The notes: generated from the letters alone by a model not told the origin. 64,000 bases of DNA from Ensifer sp. Root278 (GCF_001429285.1 NZ_LMJJ01000043.1:102184-166183); one strand, 5' to 3'. Counted from the first letter of the stretch, positions 17,021 to 25,284 are shown. Program-made: numbers and translations.

Positions 17021-17532
17021 CGAGGGCCTCCGATCTTGAGAATGGCGACGGACAAGCCGATGACGGATGCGAGCGCTGCCAGCGCGGCGCAGGTCAGATA
17101 GACCGGCCAGATCGGCCAGGGCAGCTGGATCAGCGTCGTTCCGTACAGACGCGCCTCCAGGCCGCCGGTGAGAAGGCCCCAGGCGAAGAATGCCAGGCAG
17201 GCGGCCAGCACGAGGTCCCAGGCACCGTCGATGACCCGTGTGACACGTGACGGAAGGGCGAGCGTAAAGGTATCAACGGCAATGTGTCCGTTGCGCGCCT
17301 GGGTGTAGCCGAGGAATGAGAAGACGGCGACACCGATCGCGACCTCCACCAGTTCGTAGTCGGCCGGCACCGGCCGATTGAAGAGCCAGCGACCGAGGAC
17401 GCTGATCGTCACCAATGCGGCTGCGAGGCAGACGAGCGTTCCACCTATGAGTGCCAATCCGGCCGCGAGGCGCTCGACCCCGCGGCGGCGCGGCACATTC
17501 ACCACGCCCTCGTGCATTGCTTGTTCCGTCAT
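17017..17532 (-). CDS. TRAP transporter small permease (DctQ-like)
   Basis: A 171-residue membrane protein with four helices, the DctQ pattern. FSFLGYTQARNGHIAVDTFT is the conserved loop after helix 2. The ATG at 17532 (MTEQAMHEG) has GAGG upstream; an in-frame Met at 17598 would add 22 residues overlapping a palindromic repeat and is rejected. It lies upstream of and coupled to the DctM gene. A 170-base gap holding the palindromic repeat separates it from dctP. Confidence 0.85.
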   Translation of the reverse strand: MTEQAMHEGVVNVPRRRGVERLAAGLALIGGTLVCLAAALVTISVLGRWLFNRPVPADYELVEVAIGVAVFSFLGYTQARNGHIAVDTFTLALPSRVTRVIDGAWDLVLAACLAFFAWGLLTGGLEARLYGTTLIQLPWPIWPVYLTCAALAALASVIGLSVAILKIGGPR

Positions 17533-17580
17533 CCTGGCCTCGAGCTCTTGAACGGTCCGATGCGCCCGAGTGCAGGCGCC

Positions 17581-17688
17581 TACTGCATAATTCCTCAAAT
17601 TGGCATCGACTTAAGGACAAAATTATGCAGCAAAACTAAAGTGTTACAGCGACCTTAGCGCGCCTAAAAAGACGCGCGGCGCTGTAAG
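17581..17688. repeat. Tandem palindromic intergenic repeat (rhizobial type)
   Basis: Two inverted repeats follow one another between dctP and dctQ. The first pairs CTGCATAATT (from 17583) with AATTATGCAG (to 17631) around a TTAAGGACA-containing loop. The second pairs TTACAGCG (17643-17650) with CGCTGTAA, with inner GCGCGC/GCGCG pairing. I recall very similar units (CTTAA...GGAATTATGCAG linked to CGCTGTAACA) in many intergenic regions of Rhizobium and Sinorhizobium, so this is probably a dispersed family. Here it may partly terminate or stabilise the dctP transcript. Confidence 0.6.
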
Positions 17689-17702
17689 GCTGGCAGCGCC
17701 TT

Positions 17703-18758
17703 TCAGGCGTTCGCGTATTTCTGAACGAGCCCCTGGGCGGCATCGATCAGCGCCTGGCCGTCGAGGTCCTTGGCCTTCATGTCCTCGATCCACTTGTCGT
17801 GGACGGGCTTGGTCGCCGCGACCCACTTCGCCTTTTCGTCCTCGCTGATGGCACTGATCGTTCCGCTTCTGGATGCTTCGATCGCGGCCCGCACTTCGAC
17901 GCCGACGCTATCCCACATCTCGCCGGCTTTTCTGGCGAAGGTCATGCCGCTGTTGGCGTCCAGCACCGCCCTCAGGTCGGCCGGCAGCGCCTCATACTTG
18001 CCCTTGTTCATCGCCAGGAAGAACGTTGCCGTATAGAGCGTCGGGGAACCCGGGATTTCGGTATGGAACTTGGTAAGCTCGTTCACCTTGATGGACGGCA
18101 CCACTTCCCAGGGGATGACGCAGCCGTCGATCGCGCGCTGGGCCAGCGCTTCCGGCACCTGCGGGATGGGCATCCCGACCGGGGTCGCGCCCAGGGCTGC
18201 CAATGCCCCACCGGCAAGACGGGTCGGATTCCGCAGTTTCAGGCCGACCAGATCGGCACCGGACTTCACTTCCCTGTTGGTGTGGATCAATCCGTGGTCG
18301 TGGGCCCAGAAGCACAGCAATTGCGTGTCGGCGGTTTCCTTCAGGACATGCGTCTGCCCGTATTCCTGGCACGCCTGGGCGTTGACGATCGCTTCCTTCG
18401 CCGCAACGAAAGGAAGTTCGAACACCTCGGTGGAGGGGAAGCGCCCAGGCGTGTTGCCAGGTAGGGTCCAGACGATATCGACGACGCCGTTGGCCGCCTG
18501 ATCGTAAAGCTGCGGCGGCTTTCCGCCGAGCTGCATAGCCGGAAAGATATCGACCTTGATCGCGCCCTTGCTCTGCTCCTCCAGGGTTTTCGCCCATGGC
18601 AGCAGGAGCCGTTGATGGACGTTTGACGCCGGCGGCAGGAAATGGTGCAGCTTCAGCGTGACTGCGCTCTGGGCGCGCGCAGCACCTGTTCGCAAGATGA
18701 GAGGGGCCGCAAGCATGGCTCCGCCGGTCTTAATCAGGCTCCGTCTGTTCAGTATCAT
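17703..18758 (-). CDS. TRAP transporter solute-binding protein (DctP-like), Tat signal
   Basis: A 351-residue periplasmic receptor. The N-terminus MILNRRSLIKTGGAMLAAPL has a twin-arginine motif, so export is probably by Tat. The mature protein shows TRAP receptor features: LKLHHFLPPASNVHQRLLLP, then AAPLILRT processing, a DLVGLKLRNPTRLAGGAL ligand-Arg region, and IDGCVIPWEVVPSIKVNELT. A clear GGGAGG precedes the ATG. It is the first gene of the leftward dctP-dctQ-dctM operon. The ligand is unknown. A TTAACATGTTAA palindrome about 150 bases upstream may bind its regulator. Confidence 0.9.
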   Translation of the reverse strand: MILNRRSLIKTGGAMLAAPLILRTGAARAQSAVTLKLHHFLPPASNVHQRLLLPWAKTLEEQSKGAIKVDIFPAMQLGGKPPQLYDQAANGVVDIVWTLPGNTPGRFPSTEVFELPFVAAKEAIVNAQACQEYGQTHVLKETADTQLLCFWAHDHGLIHTNREVKSGADLVGLKLRNPTRLAGGALAALGATPVGMPIPQVPEALAQRAIDGCVIPWEVVPSIKVNELTKFHTEIPGSPTLYTATFFLAMNKGKYEALPADLRAVLDANSGMTFARKAGEMWDSVGVEVRAAIEASRSGTISAISEDEKAKWVAATKPVHDKWIEDMKAKDLDGQALIDAAQGLVQKYANA

Positions 18759-18910
18759 AGATCCCTCCCATTGATCTGTTTCGATCCACCCGGAAACAGG
18801 GCACGCCTGTGTCGCTTCACGTCAACTCAAATGACGGCGATCCGACGGTGATGCAGGCCCTCCTCGATGGCTTGAACCTTCCTCGCTCCTCATCGGGAAC
18901 ATTCAATCCA

Positions 18911-18922
18911 TTAACATGTTAA
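18911..18922. promoter_or_regulatory. TTAACATGTTAA palindrome upstream of the TRAP operon
   Basis: A perfect 12-bp palindrome in AT-rich sequence, about 150 bases before dctP. Sites of this type are bound by GntR or similar dimeric regulators; none is encoded nearby. The rest of the 18759-19133 gap has no gene. Confidence 0.4.
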
Positions 18923-19053
18923 GTTTATTTTGAACCGGCTGTCAAGCGACGTCGCGCGATGGGTCCGGGCGCCGATCGGGCAGCCCATGTTCTGGCTCTG
19001 GGCTTGCGCCTTGCCAATCGAAAGGCAGCCGACCGCAGCTTGATCGAGGACGT

Positions 19054-19091
19054 GAATTGTCCCCCACGCCGCTCGGCGTGGAGGACAATTC
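19054..19091. repeat. Long hairpin (17-bp arms, one mismatch)
   Basis: GAATTGTCC plus CCACGCC (19054-19070) pair with GGCGTGG plus GGACAATTC (19075-19091) across a 4-base loop, with a single mismatch at 19063/19082. It lies 42 bases beyond the stop of the Ser/Asn-repeat gene, where it may end transcription, but no T-run follows. Confidence 0.5.
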
Positions 19092-19133
19092 TCTGTGGGA
19101 TTGACCCGTTGCTCTGCCTCTCAAGAGAGCGTC

Positions 19134-19463
19134 TCAATCATCATCGGAAGACGAGTTCGACGACGAATTGGAGGACGAGTTCGAGGAGGAGTTGCTGGAG
19201 CTGTTCGAGCTGGAGTTGCTCGACGAATTGGAACTGCTGTTCGAGCTGGAGTTCCGCGAGGCGTTCGACGAGCTATTGGAACTGCGGTTGGAGCTCCAGC
19301 TCCCACGTCCATCGTCGTCCCGGCCATAGCGCGCGTGGCTTGTTTTGCCGTTGCCGGTGGCTTTCTGCAGGAAGCGGGTGACCGAATCGTCGGCGACGGC
19401 AGGTGCGGGTGCTGCCGCGCCGACCACCAGAAATGCACTCAGAATTGCGAGGACCTTCTTCAT
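19134..19463 (-). CDS. Exported Ser/Asn-repeat protein
   Basis: A 109-residue protein with AAGGAG before the ATG and a clear signal peptide (MKKVLAILSAFLVVGAAAPA, cleavage near AVADD). After DSVTRFLQKATGNGKTSHAR the rest is low complexity: about ten NSSS tetrapeptides ending in DDD. The repeat is encoded by degenerate 12-base units, so the protein sequence is more regular than the DNA, which argues for selection rather than recent slippage. Function is unknown; a flexible surface or periplasmic spacer is possible. Confidence 0.65.
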   Translation of the reverse strand: MKKVLAILSAFLVVGAAAPAPAVADDSVTRFLQKATGNGKTSHARYGRDDDGRGSWSSNRSSNSSSNASRNSSSNSSSNSSSNSSSNSSSNSSSNSSSNSSSNSSSDDD

Positions 19464-19639
19464 GACGTTTCTCCTTTGCGGGGACAGCCTCGTTGACTGC
19501 AAGGGAGGAACGTCGGCCGAACGTGGTTATTAGCCCGGCAGTGGGGGCCACAGGACGTCCAGAAATTCTTGAAAAAATTGCAGTCCCGCGCTTGAACCGC
19601 GAAAATCGAGATCCCATTTCTCCGCCAACCCGCTGGTCC

Positions 19640-19734
19640 GGGCCCCTCTGGCGAGAGCTTCGGCACTCTTGCGATGTCGGACCTTATTCCGACAACATGT
19701 GCCTAATGGGGACCCGTCTGTGGACTTTTCCTTC
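19640..19734 (+). promoter_or_regulatory. Structured 5' leader of terC (terC-motif candidate)
   Basis: Two stable hairpins precede the TerC gene. GCGAGAGC-TTCG-GC...CTCTTGC (19651-19673) has a UUCG tetraloop closed by C-G. TGTCGGA (19675-19681) pairs with TCCGACA (19688-19694) around CCTTAT. A conserved cis-regulatory RNA upstream of terC has been described in alphaproteobacteria, and TerC/Alx genes elsewhere follow manganese riboswitches. I could not match the yybP-ykoY core, so the terC motif is the better guess. Confidence 0.45.
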
Positions 19735-20697
19735 ATGTCTGAAGTGTGGCTGGGAACGCCGCTCTGGATGTGGGCGAGCTTCTTCGCCCTCGTCATTACC
19801 ATCCTGTCCTTCGACCTCGGCATTCTCCATAAGGAGAACAAGGAGATCGGCGTCCGTGAAAGCGTCAAGCTTTCGGCCTTCTACATCGCGCTCGGCCTGA
19901 CCTTCGGCGGCTGGGTGTGGTGGTACCTCGGTTCCGAGTCCGGCCTCGCCTATATGACGGGCTTCGTGGTCGAAAAAACGCTGGCGCTCGATAACGTCTT
20001 CGTCATCGCCCTGATCTTCTCCTTCTTCGCCGTGCCCCGCATCTATCAGCACCGGGTCCTCTTCTGGGGTATTCTCGGCGTCATCGTGCTGCGCGCAATC
20101 ATGATCGGCGTCGGCGCGACCCTTGTCGCTGAGTTCGCCTGGATCCTCTATATCTTCGCGGCGTTCCTCATCATCACTGGTATCAAGATGCTGGTCATGA
20201 AGGAGGCCGAGCCCGACGTTTCGAACAACATGCTCGTCCGCTTCATGCGCAGTCGCTTCAACGTCACCGAAGAGCATCATGGCGAACGCTTCTTCGCGAA
20301 GCTCGTAAACCCGAAGACGGGCAAGATGACCTGGTTTATCACGCCGCTCTTCATGGCGCTGGTGATGGTCGAGGTGGCCGATGTGATCTTCGCAGTCGAC
20401 TCGGTTCCCGCGATCTTCGCGATCACCACGGACCCCTTCATCGTCTATACGTCGAACATCTTCGCTATCCTCGGCCTGCGCGCCCTCTATTTTGCCCTTG
20501 CCGCGATGATCCATCGCTTCCGCTACCTGAAGCCTGCGCTCGCCGTCGTCCTGATCTTCATCGGCTCGAAGATCTTCGTTGCCGATCTCCTGGGGCTTGA
20601 GAAATTCCCGGCGGCTCTCTCGCTCGGCGTCACCTTCGCGATCATTGCCGCTGGCGTGGTCTGGAGCCTCGTGAAGGAAGAACAACAGCCCGCATAA
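19735..20697 (+). CDS. TerC/Alx-family integral membrane protein
   Basis: A 320-residue protein with nine hydrophobic helices. TerC family landmarks are LSFDLGILHKENKEIGVRES, GFVVEKTLALDNVFVIALIF and VADVIFAVDSVPAIFAITTD, the Asp-containing pair thought to bind metal, then SNIFAILGLRALYFALAAMI. Relatives export manganese (Alx, MeeF/MeeY) or support secreted metalloprotein loading; tellurite resistance is historical. The ATG at 19735 (MSEVWLGTPLW) is taken as start, with GTG at 19720 possible. A structured leader upstream suggests RNA-level control. Convergent with the aldose epimerase gene. Confidence 0.9.
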   Translation: MSEVWLGTPLWMWASFFALVITILSFDLGILHKENKEIGVRESVKLSAFYIALGLTFGGWVWWYLGSESGLAYMTGFVVEKTLALDNVFVIALIFSFFAVPRIYQHRVLFWGILGVIVLRAIMIGVGATLVAEFAWILYIFAAFLIITGIKMLVMKEAEPDVSNNMLVRFMRSRFNVTEEHHGERFFAKLVNPKTGKMTWFITPLFMALVMVEVADVIFAVDSVPAIFAITTDPFIVYTSNIFAILGLRALYFALAAMIHRFRYLKPALAVVLIFIGSKIFVADLLGLEKFPAALSLGVTFAIIAAGVVWSLVKEEQQPA

Positions 20698-20723
20698 CAC
20701 CGCGTCGTTGGGTTCAAGGATAG

Positions 20724-20757
20724 CGAAGGCGGCGCTCCGCGAGGGGCGCCGCCTTCG
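20724..20757. terminator. Bidirectional terminator between terC and the sugar operon
   Basis: CGAAGGCGGCGC (20724-20735) and GCGCCGCCTTCG (20746-20757) are perfect 12-base arms with a 10-base loop, followed by TCTATT. It separates two convergent transcripts and can serve both. Confidence 0.7.
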
Positions 20758-20791
20758 TCTATTGGGAAGAACGACAGCCGCACCAGGGCGA

Positions 20792-21676
20792 TCACAGCCC
20801 GAGTAGTTGGAACCGCAGGGCGACTGTGCCTTCCAGAGTTTCGCCGGGCGCCAGTCTGACGAGGCCACCGTTTTCGGGCTGCCGGTGCGCGTTCGGTCGA
20901 TGGCTCATCGGTTCGAAGCAGAAGAAGTCGGCGTCGGTGGAAGGAGAATAAAGGACGAAGAAACGAAAGTTCCCGTCGGCGTCGAGCGAAAGCGCAAGGC
21001 CGGTTTCCGGCCACTCGATGCGCATCTTTCCATCCCAGCCGTCGAAGGCATTGTTCAGCCAGCCGGGCGGCAGTGGCGCGCCGGAGGTAAAGTCCAAATC
21101 CTGCGGAATTGACTGCGCCGCACCCGGCAGGTGGTTCTCCCGTTCCGTCCAGTAGTGATCGGCGTGGGCAAAAAGGCGGGTTCCCGGCGTGCGCGGAAAA
21201 TGGGGATGAAAGCCCAGTCCGTAGGGGAGCGCCTGCGCGGCCCGGTTGGTGACGGTGAGCGAAAGGGTCAGGTTCGCACCATCGATCGTCATGGTCTGCA
21301 CCGCCTCATAGGCGAAGGGCGTGGATGCGTTTGCCTCGTGCCGGTAGTGCAACGCAAGGGAATGACGGTCCTGGTGAAGGATCGACCAGCGCCGAAGCCA
21401 GCCGTCGCCGTGGAGCACCAGCGGGTCGGACGTATTGGATGCGAGCGTGTAATCGCGACCTTCGAAGTGGAAGCCATTGTCCTCGATGCGGTTGCCGAAG
21501 GGCACCAACGGAAAACACGCTTCGGCGCAGAGCACCTGAGAGGCGAGACCTGGCGCCGGCGTCGGCGCGAGCACGGGAATACCGTGCCAGCGGGTCGAAA
21601 GGATGGCGCCGCCGAGCGGACTCACCTCGACGGTGAGCCCTTCGTCATTTTCGAGGACGAGGATGTCTTCCGCCAT
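20792..21676 (-). CDS. Aldose 1-epimerase family protein
   Basis: A 294-residue cytoplasmic enzyme of the galactose mutarotase superfamily. CFPLVPFGNRIEDNGFHFEG carries the substrate-binding Asn-Arg, GLGFHPHFPR the catalytic His, and DADFFCFEPMSHRPNAH the catalytic Glu. It interconverts alpha and beta anomers of an aldose. It starts three bases after the araH stop and is the last gene of the araFGH operon, so it acts on the imported sugar. The family is broad, but the context indicates galactose, arabinose or fucose. Confidence 0.85.
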   Translation of the reverse strand: MAEDILVLENDEGLTVEVSPLGGAILSTRWHGIPVLAPTPAPGLASQVLCAEACFPLVPFGNRIEDNGFHFEGRDYTLASNTSDPLVLHGDGWLRRWSILHQDRHSLALHYRHEANASTPFAYEAVQTMTIDGANLTLSLTVTNRAAQALPYGLGFHPHFPRTPGTRLFAHADHYWTERENHLPGAAQSIPQDLDFTSGAPLPPGWLNNAFDGWDGKMRIEWPETGLALSLDADGNFRFFVLYSPSTDADFFCFEPMSHRPNAHRQPENGGLVRLAPGETLEGTVALRFQLLGL

Positions 21677-21679
21677 TCG

Positions 21680-22630
21680 CTAGCTGCGGCGGCCGGCGGC
21701 GGCCGAGCGCAGATTGTCGAGCAGCACGGCGAGCAGAAGGATCAGGCCGCGCACGACATACTGGTAGAAGGCCTGGATGTTGAGCAGGTTCATGACGTTT
21801 TCGGCAATGCCCATAATCAGCACGCCGACGATAACGCCGGTCATCGCCGCACGGCCGCCGGCAAGCGAGACGCCGCCGAGCACGCAGGCCGAGATGACCG
21901 AGAGTTCGAGACCGGTCGCTGCGTTCGGCTGGCCGGAGGTGATGCGGGAAGCAAGCAGGACGCCGGCAACGGCGCAGACGAGGCCCTGCAGCGCGAAGAT
22001 CCAGATGCGCATATTCGAGACGTTGACGCCGGCAAGGCGCGAAGCCTCGGGGTTGCCGCCGATCGCCAGTGTGTTCTTGCCGAAGACGGTGCGGTTGAGC
22101 ACGAAGCCGAAGACGACGAAGAACGCGCCCATCACCCAGATCGGCGTCGGGATACCCAGGAACTTCGACAGCGCCAGCTGATAGAAGCTCGGATCGTTGA
22201 TGCCGACCGCGCGGCCGTCGGACGCGATCAGCGCGAAACCGCGCACGATCTGCATGGTGGCAAGCGTGGTGATCAGAGCGTTGATGCGGAAATGGGCGAT
22301 GACGACACCGTTGACGAGGCCGACGAAACCGCCGCACAGGAGCGCGGCAACGAGGCCGATAAGGATCGAGCCCGAAGCGTTCGACGCCATGACGGCGGCC
22401 ATGCCGGAAAAGGCGACGGTGGAGCCGACCGAGAGATCGAAGTCGCGCGAGGCAAGGCAGAACATCATCGTGCAGGCGACGATGCCGATGGTGACGACCG
22501 ATTGCAGCAGGCCCAGCATGTTGCGTTCGGTCAGGAAGTTTGGAACCGTCAGCGCGACGATGGCGAAGGCGACGGCAAAAATGACGACCAGACCCTGTTC
22601 GCCGAGAAGAAGTTTTTTCAAGGAAGTCAT
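21680..22630 (-). CDS. araH: Sugar ABC transporter permease (AraH-like)
   Basis: A 316-residue inner membrane permease of the ribose/arabinose class. It contains RDFDLSVGSTVAFSGMAAVM and GLVNGVVIAHFRINALITTL, and GGNPEASRLAGVNVSNMRI, the EAA-like loop that contacts the ATPase, followed by GAARAAMTG-type helices. Its ATG overlaps the araG stop (ATGA), showing translational coupling. One permease is used as a homodimer in this class. The length is close to E. coli AraH (about 328). The gene symbol rests mainly on the AraF-type binding protein in the same operon. Confidence 0.85.
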   Translation of the reverse strand: MTSLKKLLLGEQGLVVIFAVAFAIVALTVPNFLTERNMLGLLQSVVTIGIVACTMMFCLASRDFDLSVGSTVAFSGMAAVMASNASGSILIGLVAALLCGGFVGLVNGVVIAHFRINALITTLATMQIVRGFALIASDGRAVGINDPSFYQLALSKFLGIPTPIWVMGAFFVVFGFVLNRTVFGKNTLAIGGNPEASRLAGVNVSNMRIWIFALQGLVCAVAGVLLASRITSGQPNAATGLELSVISACVLGGVSLAGGRAAMTGVIVGVLIMGIAENVMNLLNIQAFYQYVVRGLILLLAVLLDNLRSAAAGRRS

Positions 22631-24141
22631 GACGGCTGAACCTGCTCGGTTGGAACATCGGGAAGGGCGGCGGCGAGGATGCGGCGCTCGTCGAAATCGG
22701 CGCGCGCAATATCGGCGGCAATCCGGCCCTGGCACATAACGAGGATGCGATCGGTGATGCCCATCACCTCGGGCAGCTCGCTGGAAATGACGACGATCGC
22801 CATGCCCTGAGCCGCGAGTTCGTAGAGAATCTCGTAGATTTCCGATTTCGCGCCGACGTCGATGCCGCGCGTTGGCTCGTCGATGATGAGGACCCTTACG
22901 CCCTGTTCGGACAGCCAGCGGCCAAGGATCACCTTCTGCTGGTTGCCACCGGAGAGATTGATGATGTCCTGCTTGCGCGATGGCGTGCGCACCCGAAGCT
23001 TGGCGATGAAACGATCCGCAAGCTCGGCTTCCTTTTTCAGGTCGAGGATGCCGAAGGGCGAGAAGTGCCGGCGGGACGAGATCGCCATGTTTTCTTCGAT
23101 GCTGCGCCCCTGGACGATGCCGTCGAACTTGCGGTCCTCCGGACACAACACCATGCCGGCCCTGATCGATTGTGGCGGACTGTCGGCCGGCACGGTCGTG
23201 CCGTCGATTGTCACCGTTCCCTGGTGGCGTCTGTCTGCACCATAGACCAGCCGGGTCATCTCGCTGCGGCCGGCGCCGATCAGGCCGAAGAAGCCGAGAA
23301 TCTCGCCGCGCCGGACGGAAAAGCTCAAGGGCGTTTTCAGTTTCGGACCGGAGATGGTGTCGACGCGCAACCGTTCGGTTCCGAGGTCGCGTGTCCGCCA
23401 GCCCCAGATGTTGGAGATCTCTCGCCCGACCATCTCGGCAATGATCTGGTCGCGCGTCACTTTGGAAATATCAGGATGATGGGCCGCAAGCTTGCCGTCG
23501 CGCAGTACTGTCAGGCTGTCGCAGAGCCGGAAGATTTCGTCGAGACGGTGCGACACGTAAAGGATCACGGTGCCGTTCGAACGCAGGCGCTCGATGAGCG
23601 CAAAGAGGATTTCGCTTTCCCGCGACGACAGCGACGATGTCGGCTCGTCGAGCGCGATGACCCGCGCATCGAGCATGACCGCCTTGGCGATCTCGACCAT
23701 CTGGCGCTCGCCGATCGAGAGCGAGGCGATCTTGGCTGAGGGATCGACGTCGATGCCGATTTCGGAGAGCTTCTCGCCGACAATGCGGATCAGCCGGCGG
23801 CGATCGATCACCCCGCCCTTGCCGGGAAAGTGGCCGAGCCAGAGGTTTTCGGCGACCGTCAGCTCCGGAACGAGCTGCAATTCCTGATGGATGACGATCA
23901 CGCCGGCGCGAAAGGCGTCACGCACGGAACGATAGCTCTGCGCTTCGCCATCGATCAGGATCTCGCCCTCATCGGCCGACTGGTCGCCGGAAAGCAGGCG
24001 GATGAGCGTCGACTTGCCCGCGCCGTTCTCGCCCATGAGCCCATGGACGGCGCCCTTGCGCACGGAAAACGAGACGTCCGACAGCGCCTGGACGCCCGGA
24101 TAGCCCTTTGAGATGGAACGGAATTCAAGAAAGTCTTGCAT
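22627..24141 (-). CDS. araG: Sugar ABC transporter ATPase, two NBDs (AraG-like)
   Basis: A 504-residue double ATPase, the same length as E. coli AraG. The first half has Walker A GLMGENGAGKSTLIRLLSGD, a signature LSIGERQMVEIAKAV and Walker B VIALDEPTSSLS. The second half has a degenerate Walker A (GLIGAGRSEMTRLVYG), as is normal in this class, then NLSGGNQQKVILGRW and LIIDEPTRGIDVGAKSEIYE. The ATG at 24141 (MQDFLEFRSISKGYPGVQAL) has GGAG seven bases upstream; the longer open frame is rejected. Middle gene of araFGH. Confidence 0.92.
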   Translation of the reverse strand: MQDFLEFRSISKGYPGVQALSDVSFSVRKGAVHGLMGENGAGKSTLIRLLSGDQSADEGEILIDGEAQSYRSVRDAFRAGVIVIHQELQLVPELTVAENLWLGHFPGKGGVIDRRRLIRIVGEKLSEIGIDVDPSAKIASLSIGERQMVEIAKAVMLDARVIALDEPTSSLSSRESEILFALIERLRSNGTVILYVSHRLDEIFRLCDSLTVLRDGKLAAHHPDISKVTRDQIIAEMVGREISNIWGWRTRDLGTERLRVDTISGPKLKTPLSFSVRRGEILGFFGLIGAGRSEMTRLVYGADRRHQGTVTIDGTTVPADSPPQSIRAGMVLCPEDRKFDGIVQGRSIEENMAISSRRHFSPFGILDLKKEAELADRFIAKLRVRTPSRKQDIINLSGGNQQKVILGRWLSEQGVRVLIIDEPTRGIDVGAKSEIYEILYELAAQGMAIVVISSELPEVMGITDRILVMCQGRIAADIARADFDERRILAAALPDVPTEQVQPS

Positions 24142-24205
24142 GCGCGGCTCCGAGGTGGAACGCCCGGCGGCCAAGCCGCCGGGCTGATAGTGTCGCGAGC
24201 AGCGA

Positions 24206-25189
24206 CTACTCGATTCCGAGGTCCTTGCGCACGGCTTCGTAGTTGTCGCGCAGGGCAAGCTGGCCTGCGGTCAGGGTCAGCTTTTCCGGCTCCTTGCCGT
24301 TGGCGATCCACTCATACATGTTGAGTGCGGTCTCGTAACCGTGACGCTTCGGCGAGATGATGACGGTGCCGAAGAAGCCGGTGGCCGAGGGCTTCTTGAA
24401 TTCGTTGATCGCCGAATCCGCGCCGCCGATGCCGACGCCGATCATGCTGTCGGCGGGAATGCCAACCGTCTCGGTCGCGCGCACAGCGCCGAGCACCGCT
24501 TCGTCATTGAGGCCGATGGCGACCCACTTCTTGATGCCGGCATTCTTGTTCAGAACGATCGTCGAGGCGTTCAGTGCTGCCTCGGTGTCGGTCTTTGCCT
24601 GCGGGGCGTCGAAGATGTTGGCTTCGGGAAGGCCGTTGGCTTTGAGCACCGAGAGGGCGCCCTCGACACGGTCGACGGCGGTCGGGAGCTGGTCGTAAGA
24701 AACGCGGATGGCGCCGACGTCCTTCATGTCCCAGCCACGCTTCTTGACCTCGTCGACGATCGCCTGGCCGACGGCTTCGCCGATTTTCGTTGCCGAGATG
24801 CCCATATGCGGAACGTCCTCGATCGGGCTGCCATCGGCGTTGACCAGCCGGTCGTCGACCGTCATCAGTTTGAGCTCATTGGCGGCCGCCTTGGCGACGA
24901 TGCCGGGGCCGAGCTTGACATCAGGCGTGCAGACGATGAAGCCCTGTGCGCCCTGGGCGCCGAGGTTGTCGATCGCCGACTGAACCTTCTCGCCGTCTTC
25001 AGCGCCGATCTTCACCAGCGTGAAGCCCTTTTCCTTGGCGGCGACGTCGGCGAACTTCCACTCGTCCTGGAACCACGGCTCTTCCGGCTGCTTGACGATG
25101 AAACCGATCTTGACGTCGGCAGCGAACGCTGAGGTTGCCGTGAGCACGGCGACGGTACCAGCCAGAATGGCTGCCTTGATAAAGCGCAT
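24206..25189 (-). CDS. araF: L-arabinose/galactose-type periplasmic binding protein (AraF-like)
   Basis: A 327-residue secreted receptor with a 23-residue signal peptide ending SAFAAD. The mature start VKIGFIVKQPEEPWFQDEWK is nearly the E. coli AraF signature, followed by GAQGFIVCTPDVKLGPGIVA, LMTVDDRLVNADG and KKWVAIGLNDEAVLGAVRAT. AraF binds L-arabinose, D-galactose and D-fucose, and the D-galactonate dehydratase across the promoter argues for galactose. The ATG at 25189 has GGGAGAGAG upstream. First gene of the araFGH-epimerase operon. Confidence 0.9.
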   Translation of the reverse strand: MRFIKAAILAGTVAVLTATSAFAADVKIGFIVKQPEEPWFQDEWKFADVAAKEKGFTLVKIGAEDGEKVQSAIDNLGAQGAQGFIVCTPDVKLGPGIVAKAAANELKLMTVDDRLVNADGSPIEDVPHMGISATKIGEAVGQAIVDEVKKRGWDMKDVGAIRVSYDQLPTAVDRVEGALSVLKANGLPEANIFDAPQAKTDTEAALNASTIVLNKNAGIKKWVAIGLNDEAVLGAVRATETVGIPADSMIGVGIGGADSAINEFKKPSATGFFGTVIISPKRHGYETALNMYEWIANGKEPEKLTLTAGQLALRDNYEAVRKDLGIE

Positions 25190-25233
25190 GATCTCTCTCC
25201 CTGGTGAACTGCCTCCTGCAGTGGACATTTGTG

Positions 25234-25284
25234 TATGATGAATCATCATATTCGTCAATTGCCTTTGTATGATGAATGAGATAG
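25234..25284. promoter_or_regulatory. Paired operators between araFGH and the GntR gene
   Basis: TATGATGAATCATCATA (25234-25250) is a perfect palindrome. The half-site TATGATGAATGA recurs at 25268-25279. Both are in the intergenic region between the divergent araF and GntR genes, so the GntR product probably binds here and controls both directions. Confidence 0.6.

Noticed and set aside
19500-19734. yybP-ykoY manganese riboswitch upstream of terC
   Set aside because: The conserved core of that riboswitch could not be found; only hairpins compatible with the separate terC motif were seen.
21131-22639. 502-codon plus-strand frame opposite epimerase and araH
   Set aside because: Antisense composition and no family features; both genes on the other strand are well supported.
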